From Pseudomonadota bacterium (lineage in GTDB: Bacteria > Pseudomonadota > Gammaproteobacteria > Steroidobacterales > Steroidobacteraceae), in assembly GCA_021826035.1 (NCBI GenBank), contig JAKBBE010000092.1, forward strand, positions 1 through 10,881: a stretch of DNA of 10,881 nt, in the 5' to 3' direction. The position numbers and the translations under genes are program-made. Numbering within the stretch: position 1 is the first letter of the stretch; each line of letters opens with the position of its first letter. This document shows, piece after piece, positions 6,175 through 10,881 of the stretch. The notes below the pieces were generated by a model. That model saw nothing but the letters and a program-made list of their open reading frames with translations. It did not search any database and was not told the DNA's origin.

Positions 6175-7116
6175 ATGGGCACGCTCGGAGCATCCGGTTC
6201 GAAGTTGCGCGGAGGGCTCGCGGCGGCGCTGGTGCTGCTGCTCGCCGGCTGCGGTGGCGCACCCCACCGCGGGCCGCCGTTGGCGATCGGCGTCGAGAGC
6301 CAGTATGCCGACGTGCTGCGTCAGATCGGCGGGCCGTACATCCGCGTGCGCGCCGTCCTCAGCAACCCCAACACCGATCCGCACGCGTTCGAGGCGAGTC
6401 CCGCGGTGGCGCGCGAGGTCTCCGGCGCCGCGCTGGTCGTGATGAACGGCCTGGGCTACGACGCGTGGATCAGACGCATCATGGCGGCCGCACCGGTGGC
6501 GCACCGGCAGGTGATCGATGTGCGCCGTCTGTTGGATCTTCCGGCCGACACCGTCAATCCGCACCTCTGGTACGACCCGCGCACGATGCCCGCGGTGGCC
6601 GCCGCCGCCGCCCATGCCTTCAGCGCGCTCGACCCGGCCCATGCGGTGTATTTCGAGACGCAGGCGCAGCGCTTCGACGCCTCACTGCACGCCTGGCGCG
6701 CTGCGCTGCGGGCCTTCCGGGCGCATCACGGCGGCACCCCGGTCGCGGTGAGCGAGCCGGTGGCGAACGCGCTGCTCGAGGCGGCGGGCTGTCGCATCGT
6801 GACGCCGCTCGCGCTGCAGCTGGCGGTGATGAACGGCACCGATCCGTCGCCACAGGACGTGGCCGTGCAGCGAGCGCTGCTGCGCCAGCATCAAGTGCAG
6901 GTGCTGGTGTACAACCAACAGGTGACCGACCCGCTCACCGCCTCGTTCCTGCAGCTGGCGCACGCGGCGCACATTCCGGTGGTTGGCGTGTACGAGACGC
7001 TGCCGCAGGGCTATCACTATCAGGGCTGGATGCTCGCCGAGCTGCAGGCGTTGCGCGCCGCGGTGACGCAGGGAGTCTCGACCCGCAGGCTCGGCCCGCC
7101 AGCGGGGGCGCCGTGA
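6175..7116 (+). CDS. znuA: Zinc/manganese ABC transporter substrate-binding lipoprotein (cluster 9)
   Basis: A protein of 313 residues that captures a divalent metal outside the inner membrane and hands it to the permeases encoded downstream. The lipoprotein signal has lipobox LLAGC with Cys26. Expected metal ligands are His70 (NTDPHAFE), His130 (NPHLWYDP), Glu194 (VSEP) and Glu274 (GVYETLP). The third position is Glu, as in manganese-type PsaA, instead of the His of ZnuA, and the His-rich loop of ZnuA is absent. The C-terminal GVYETLPQGYHYQGWM block is typical of one subgroup of this family. An in-frame ATG at 6160 lies at the centre of the operator. I prefer 6175 because it fits a leaderless message from the TATCAT promoter; neither start has a good ribosome site. 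The metal is inferred to be zinc from the linked zur. Confidence 0.9.
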   Translation: MGTLGASGSKLRGGLAAALVLLLAGCGGAPHRGPPLAIGVESQYADVLRQIGGPYIRVRAVLSNPNTDPHAFEASPAVAREVSGAALVVMNGLGYDAWIRRIMAAAPVAHRQVIDVRRLLDLPADTVNPHLWYDPRTMPAVAAAAAHAFSALDPAHAVYFETQAQRFDASLHAWRAALRAFRAHHGGTPVAVSEPVANALLEAAGCRIVTPLALQLAVMNGTDPSPQDVAVQRALLRQHQVQVLVYNQQVTDPLTASFLQLAHAAHIPVVGVYETLPQGYHYQGWMLAELQALRAAVTQGVSTRRLGPPAGAP

Positions 7117-7934
7117 GCGGCACAGCGGCGCTCAGCGTGGAGGGCGCCTGCGTTGCGCTCGGCGGACGCTCGGTGCTGCGCGAGGTGACCTTTGGTCTCG
7201 AGCCGGGGGAGTTCTGTGCGCTGATCGGGTCGAACGGTTCGGGCAAGACGACGCTGCTGCGCGCCATTCTCGGCTTCCTGCCGCTTGCCGCGGGCCGCAT
7301 CCGTCTTAACGGTGTCGTGGGTGCACCGGGCCCGATCGGCTACGTCCCGCAGAAGATCGCGCTCGATCCGGCCTTGCCGCTGCGCGCACGCGACGTCGTG
7401 ACGCTCGGGCTCGACGGGGCGCGGCTCGGCCTCTCGTGGCCCTCCAAGGCCCGGCGCATCGAGGTCGATCGGATGCTGCGGGCGGTCGGCGCCGACGGGT
7501 TCGCCGAGCAGCGCATCGGGCTGCTCTCCGGCGGCCAGCAGCAGCGGGTGCTGGTGGCGCATGCCCTTGTGCGCCGACCCAAACTGCTGCTGCTCGATGA
7601 GCCGCTGGCGAACCTCGATGTGCGCAGCAGCGCCGAGATCGTCGCGCTGCTGCGGCGCCTCTCGCGCGAGTACGGCGCGGCGGTGCTGCTCTCGGCGCAC
7701 GACATGAACCCGCTGCTGAGCGCGATGGACCGGATTGTGTACCTCGCCAACGGCGCAGCGGTGGCGGGGCGTCCGGAAGAGGTCGTGCGCACGGAGGTGT
7801 TGAGCAGTCTCTACGGCTATCACGTCGATGTGGTGCGGGTGCACGGCCGCGTGGTGGTGGTGGCGGCCGAAGCCGGCGAGCAGATCCACGAGGCCGTGGC
7901 TCGCGACCCGGTGCACACCGCGAGCGTGCCGTAG
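7113..7934 (+). CDS. znuC: Zinc ABC transporter ATP-binding protein
   Basis: A protein of 273 residues that powers metal import by hydrolysing ATP on the cytoplasmic face. All motifs are intact: Walker A GSNGSGKT (39-46), Q-loop Gln80 (YVPQK), signature LSGGQQQR (138-145), Walker B LLLLDEP (158-164), D-loop LANLD and switch His196. The YVPQ and HDMN segments are typical of the metal-chelate (ZnuC/MntB) group. The frame stays open far upstream, but homology begins at about residue 7. The GTG at 7113 overlaps the stop of the preceding gene (GTGA) and follows a G-rich ribosome site (AGCGGGGG), so translational coupling is likely. The C-terminal tail (about 235-273) is a little longer than the minimal fold. 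Confidence 0.93.
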   Translation: MSGTAALSVEGACVALGGRSVLREVTFGLEPGEFCALIGSNGSGKTTLLRAILGFLPLAAGRIRLNGVVGAPGPIGYVPQKIALDPALPLRARDVVTLGLDGARLGLSWPSKARRIEVDRMLRAVGADGFAEQRIGLLSGGQQQRVLVAHALVRRPKLLLLDEPLANLDVRSSAEIVALLRRLSREYGAAVLLSAHDMNPLLSAMDRIVYLANGAAVAGRPEEVVRTEVLSSLYGYHVDVVRVHGRVVVVAAEAGEQIHEAVARDPVHTASVP

Positions 7935-7949
7935 CGGGCGCGGCGCACC

Positions 7950-8840
7950 ATGTCCATCCTGTTGTCCGCGATCGAGTTCCTGCACAACGAGCCGGTGCGC
8001 GTCGCGCTCATCGTCGGCGGCGGGGCCGCGCTCGTGTGCGCCGTCGTGGGTGTTGCCACGGTGATGCAGCGCCAGTCCTTCGCCGGTCACGCGCTGGCGG
8101 ATGTCAGCAGCGCGGGCGGTTCGGCGGCCTATCTGCTCGGTCTGAACCCGCTGCTCGGTTTCCTCGGACTTGCGGCCGCGGCCGCCGGGGTTCTGGAGTG
8201 GTCGGAGATCCGCGAGGCGCGCGAGCGTGACCTGCTCACCGGCGTGGTGCTCGGCGCCGGACTCGGGCTCGCCGCGCTGCTGCTGTATTTCGCCGCGACG
8301 GTGCGCAACGCGAGCGGCGCGGCGCTCACCGTGCTGTTCGGATCGATGTTCACCATTCCCGCGACGATCGTGCCGCTGGCACTGGCCGTCACGGTCGTGG
8401 CGCTCACCGTGAGCGCGCTCGTGCATCGACCGCTGCTGGTGAGCGCGGTGTCGGTCGATCTGGCGCGGGCGCAAGGCATCCGCGTGCGCGCGGTGTCGCT
8501 CGCCCATGCGCTCGCGCTGGCGCTGGCCGTCGCGCTCGCGGCCATGACCGTCGGGGCCATCCTCTCCACGGCGCTGTTGATCGGACCGGCGGCCGCGGCG
8601 CTGCGCGTGGCGCGTCGTCCGGCGGCGGCCGTGGCGCTCGCCGCGGCGATCGGGCTCGGCGCAACCTGGGGCGGGATCATCCTCGCCTATGAGAGCTTCT
8701 ATTGGACGCCGGGGCGCGGGTGGCCGGTCAGCTTCTTCATCGTCGCGCTGGTCTTCGCCGCGTATCTGACCGCCGGGGTGCTCGCGACGCATGGGCCGCG
8801 GCGCGCCGCGGTCCATCCCTCCGGCTGCGAGGCGCACTGA
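7950..8840 (+). CDS. znuB: ABC-3 family metal permease, first of two
   Basis: A polytopic inner-membrane protein of 296 residues with about eight hydrophobic segments (for example 18-38, 56-80, 92-115, 130-155, 182-215, 225-247, 259-279). Family signatures include VMQRQSFAGHALADVSSAG (38-56), where the ABC-3 family has the RRxSFxGHAL-like loop, and the coupling segment VGAILSTALLIGPAAAALRV (201-220). It would form the metal channel and contact the ATPase. Its ATG lies 15 bases after the ATPase stop. It differs clearly from the second permease in sequence, so the channel may be a heterodimer, as in TroCD and SitCD systems. The gene symbol is given by family only. Confidence 0.9.
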   Translation: MSILLSAIEFLHNEPVRVALIVGGGAALVCAVVGVATVMQRQSFAGHALADVSSAGGSAAYLLGLNPLLGFLGLAAAAAGVLEWSEIREARERDLLTGVVLGAGLGLAALLLYFAATVRNASGAALTVLFGSMFTIPATIVPLALAVTVVALTVSALVHRPLLVSAVSVDLARAQGIRVRAVSLAHALALALAVALAAMTVGAILSTALLIGPAAAALRVARRPAAAVALAAAIGLGATWGGIILAYESFYWTPGRGWPVSFFIVALVFAAYLTAGVLATHGPRRAAVHPSGCEAH

Positions 8841-8841
8841 G

Positions 8842-9636
8842 GTGTTCGCCCCTTTCATGCTGCATGCCTGGCTGGTCGCCACGATGGTGGCGATCGTCGG
8901 CGGCGCGGTCGGGTTCTTCGTGGTGGCGCGGCGTGCGGCGTTCGCGGCTCACGCGCTGCCGCTCGGAGCCTTCCCCGGCGCGGCGGTGGCGAGCCTGCTC
9001 GGGGTGAACGAGCTGTTCGGACTGGCGCTGTTCAGCGGCGTCGGGGTCATCGCGATTACGCAACTGCAGCGCGGGGAGCGGCGCGAGGTGGCGAGCGCCC
9101 TGTGGCTCGCATTGGCGCTCGCGGTGGGCGTGCTGCTGCTCAGCCTCTCCGGCGCCTACGCCCAGAGTCTCTACGGGTTGTTGTTCGGTGAGGTGCTCGG
9201 GATCAGCCGAGCGCAGGTGCTCGGAGTCGCGCTGCTGAGTGCGCTGGCGCTGGCGCTGCTCGCGCTGTTGGCCCGTCCGCTGCTGCTCGAGTCGCTGTCG
9301 GGCGATCTGGCCGCCGCGGCGTTCGGGCGGGCCCGCTCCCTGGAGGGCGCTTTCCTGCTCATCGTGGCGCTCTCGACGGCGATGGCGGTGCCGGTGGTCG
9401 GCGCGCTGCTCGTGTTCAGCCTGATGGTCGGCCCGGCGAGCGGTGCGCGCGCCTACACGGATCGACCCTGGCGCGCGCTGCTGCTCTCGGTGCTCCTGTC
9501 ACTGGCGGTGGTGTGGTCGGCGCTGGCGCTGACCTACCTGACCGACGGGCCGGTGGGCTTTTTCGTCGGCGCGCTGAGCGCGGTGTGCTACGTGGCCGGT
9601 CGGCGGCGCAGCCTGCGCGCCGGGGCCGGATCCTGA
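8842..9636 (+). CDS. ABC-3 family metal permease, second of two
   Basis: A membrane protein of 264 residues from the same family as its upstream neighbour. The signatures are FMLHAWLVATMVAIVGGAVG (5-24), the loop VARRAAFAAHALPLGAFPG (28-46) and the coupling segment VVGALLVFSLMVGPASGAR (185-203). The GTG at 8842 is chosen because the resulting N-terminus, MFAPFM then an Ala two residues on, matches the conserved MFxxPFMxxA start of ZnuB-like proteins, and because it follows the neighbour's stop by one base. ATG 8857, with GAGGTG 12 bases upstream, is an alternative. A longer in-frame ATG at 8791 would overlap the preceding gene by 50 bases and add no conserved sequence. Together the two permeases and the ATPase form the importer core. 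Confidence 0.9.
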   Translation: MFAPFMLHAWLVATMVAIVGGAVGFFVVARRAAFAAHALPLGAFPGAAVASLLGVNELFGLALFSGVGVIAITQLQRGERREVASALWLALALAVGVLLLSLSGAYAQSLYGLLFGEVLGISRAQVLGVALLSALALALLALLARPLLLESLSGDLAAAAFGRARSLEGAFLLIVALSTAMAVPVVGALLVFSLMVGPASGARAYTDRPWRALLLSVLLSLAVVWSALALTYLTDGPVGFFVGALSAVCYVAGRRRSLRAGAGS

Positions 9637-9647
9637 GGGGCGTGCGG

Positions 9648-10163
9648 ATGAGCCCCGCCGTCAAACGGCACGCGCACCCGCTGCTCGAGCGGCTCGAGGC
9701 GGTCTGCCGACGCCGAGGATTGCGCCTGACGCGCCAGCGTCGCGCCGTCCTGCACCAACTCGCGCTCGAGGGGCGCGCGCTCAGCGCCTATGAGCTGCTC
9801 GAGCGGCTGCGTCCCGAGGACGGCCGCTCGACGCCGGCGGGGATCTACCGCGCCCTCGAGTTCCTCATCGAGGCCGGCCTCGTGCATCGGCTCGAGTCGA
9901 CCCGTTCGTTCATTCTCTGTGACCTCACCGAGCCCCCGACGGCCCCGCATGCCGGGCAGTTGCTGATCTGCCGCGCCTGTGGGACCGTCGTGGAGAGTGA
10001 AGACGCTCGTCTCACGGCAGCCGCCGAGCGACTCGGTGCGGCGCACGGGTTCGTGATCGATGCGCGCGCCGTGGAGCTCACGGGACGGTGTGCGCGCTGT
10101 CGTGCTGCGCCCCCCGGAGCGGAAGGGCGGCGCATCGCGGCGACCGATGAACCTTCGGAGTGA
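9648..10163 (+). CDS. zur: Zur, zinc-responsive Fur-family repressor
   Basis: A protein of 171 residues. Zinc-loaded Zur binds operators and represses zinc uptake genes. A winged helix (about 15-85, with RLTRQRRAVL and IYRALEFLIEAGLVHRLES) precedes the dimerisation domain. The segment IYRALEFLIEAGLVHRLESTRSFILC tracks E. coli Zur closely. All four residues matching its sensing site are present (His80, Cys91, His101, Glu116). So are the two CxxC pairs of the structural zinc site (Cys108/111 and Cys148/151). These features separate it from Fur, PerR and Mur. The ATG at 9648 has GAGGGG seven bases upstream. It is the last gene of the transporter operon, 11 bases after the permease, and is probably autoregulated through the palindrome at 6153-6167. 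Confidence 0.95.
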   Translation: MSPAVKRHAHPLLERLEAVCRRRGLRLTRQRRAVLHQLALEGRALSAYELLERLRPEDGRSTPAGIYRALEFLIEAGLVHRLESTRSFILCDLTEPPTAPHAGQLLICRACGTVVESEDARLTAAAERLGAAHGFVIDARAVELTGRCARCRAAPPGAEGRRIAATDEPSE

Positions 10164-10181
10164 TTGACGGAGTGAAACCCC

Positions 10182-10881
10182 ATGACTGAGACCCGAACGA
10201 AGCGCCGCGGCGCGTCCCTCGCACTGGTGGGCGCGGCTTGTGCAGCGGTCCTGATGATTCCTCTGCGCGCGCATGCGAGTGCGGCGTCGTACACCGCGAT
10301 GAGCGGCAATCCGTGCGCCGGGGCCCCGAGCGGCGCGCCGGGGCCGGCATTCATGCACATGATCCTGCATCCCGGGGCGCACTTTCAGCAACCGCCGCCC
10401 TCGGCGCGGCAGAAGGCGAGTGCGCAACGGGCGGCGGACCGCCAGCGGGCGCGTGATTGGGCGGACCTGTGCCGCTACCGGGCCGCGGATCAGGCGCTGC
10501 ATCACCGGGCGCGGGTGGTGTTCATGGGGGATTCGATCACGGACTTCTGGCAGGACGCCGATCCGGCCTTCTTTACGCATGGCATCGTGGACCGCGGGAT
10601 CAGCGGCCAGACGAGCGCACAGATGCTGGTGCGGTTCTGGCCGGACGTGATCGCGCTGCATCCGAAGGTGGTGCAGATCCTCGCGGGCACCAACGATATT
10701 GCCGGCAACACCGGTCCGACCACGGAGCACCAGTACGAGGATGACATCCGCGCCATGGTGACTCTGGCCGAGGCGAATCACATCCACGTCATCCTCGGGT
10801 CGATGCCGCCGGCCGTGCGCTTCTGGTGGGCACCGAAGTATCACCCCGCCGCCGAGATCCGTCGGCTGAACGGCTGGCTGC
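10182..10881 (+). CDS. Secreted SGNH/GDSL hydrolase, N-terminal part (cut by window edge)
   Basis: The first 233 codons are present, with no stop before the right edge. Residues 1-34 are a signal peptide (MTETRTKRRG n-region, Ala/Val-rich core, AHASA cleavage area). A Pro/Gln/Arg-rich stretch follows (about 55-95), then the SGNH fold: block I GDSIT (116-120) with catalytic Ser118, block II Gly in SGQTS (141-145), and block III GTND (169-172) with Asn171. The block V Asp/His pair would lie beyond the edge. Such enzymes are lipases, or esterases that remove acetyl groups from sugars; AGTNDIAGNTGPT resembles the carbohydrate-esterase-like GDSL group. GGAG at 10169-10172, nine bases before the ATG, supports the start. 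It begins 18 bases after zur on the same strand, so it may be co-transcribed. Confidence 0.92.
   Translation, partial: MTETRTKRRGASLALVGAACAAVLMIPLRAHASAASYTAMSGNPCAGAPSGAPGPAFMHMILHPGAHFQQPPPSARQKASAQRAADRQRARDWADLCRYRAADQALHHRARVVFMGDSITDFWQDADPAFFTHGIVDRGISGQTSAQMLVRFWPDVIALHPKVVQILAGTNDIAGNTGPTTEHQYEDDIRAMVTLAEANHIHVILGSMPPAVRFWWAPKYHPAAEIRRLNGWL

Noticed and set aside
7020..8882. Open frame of 620 codons on the minus strand across the ATPase and first permease
   Set aside because: Low-complexity Arg/His/Gln/Glu composition with no domain, and it covers two well-supported genes on the other strand.
9588..10844. Open frame of 418 codons on the minus strand opposite zur and the SGNH hydrolase
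   Set aside because: Same antisense artefact. The opposite strand holds Zur with all its metal ligands and a signal-bearing hydrolase.

Overview
The window is very GC-rich, densely coding DNA (short gaps, GTG as well as ATG starts) from a proteobacterium. The Zur-type regulator at 9648-10163 closely matches the gammaproteobacterial pattern, so a high-GC gammaproteobacterium (for example the Xanthomonadales or Steroidobacter/Nevskia side) is my best inference. Nothing in the window proves the taxon. I see no tRNA, rRNA, CRISPR array, transposase or phage gene.

Layout. (1) 1-109, minus: the first 36 codons of a molybdopterin oxidoreductase with its Fe-S cysteine motif. (2) 110-367: a regulatory gap with an AT-rich island and a strong hairpin that ends the next gene. 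(3) 368-3913, minus: a secreted 1181-residue protein joining a GH92-type alpha-mannosidase, an Ig-like linker domain and a seven-bladed YVTN beta-propeller. (4) 3914-4071: a divergent promoter region with an AT-rich inverted repeat, followed by a single-domain rhodanese (4072-4464, plus). (5) 4582-5232, minus: a lipoprotein of unknown function, divergent from (6) a short-chain dehydrogenase/reductase (5383-6129, plus). (7) 6175-10163, plus: a five-gene zinc-uptake operon made of a lipoprotein metal-binding protein, an ABC ATPase, two different ABC-3 permeases and the Zur repressor. Its genes overlap or lie within 15 bases of each other. (8) 10182-end, plus: the start of a secreted SGNH/GDSL hydrolase.

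How the genes work together. The zinc operon is the clearest unit. A perfect 7-1-7 palindrome of Fur-superfamily form lies at 6153-6167, directly before the first gene, and the last gene encodes Zur with a complete zinc-sensing site. Zinc-loaded Zur would therefore shut off its own uptake operon. The palindrome covers the likely -10 region, and the first gene may be read from an almost leaderless message. The secreted mannosidase and SGNH esterase suggest use of external glycans, but they are not in one operon. No wholly new system is evident. The most unusual items are the GH92-propeller fusion, the operator that overlaps the start region, and a binding protein with a glutamate where zinc-type proteins usually have a third histidine.
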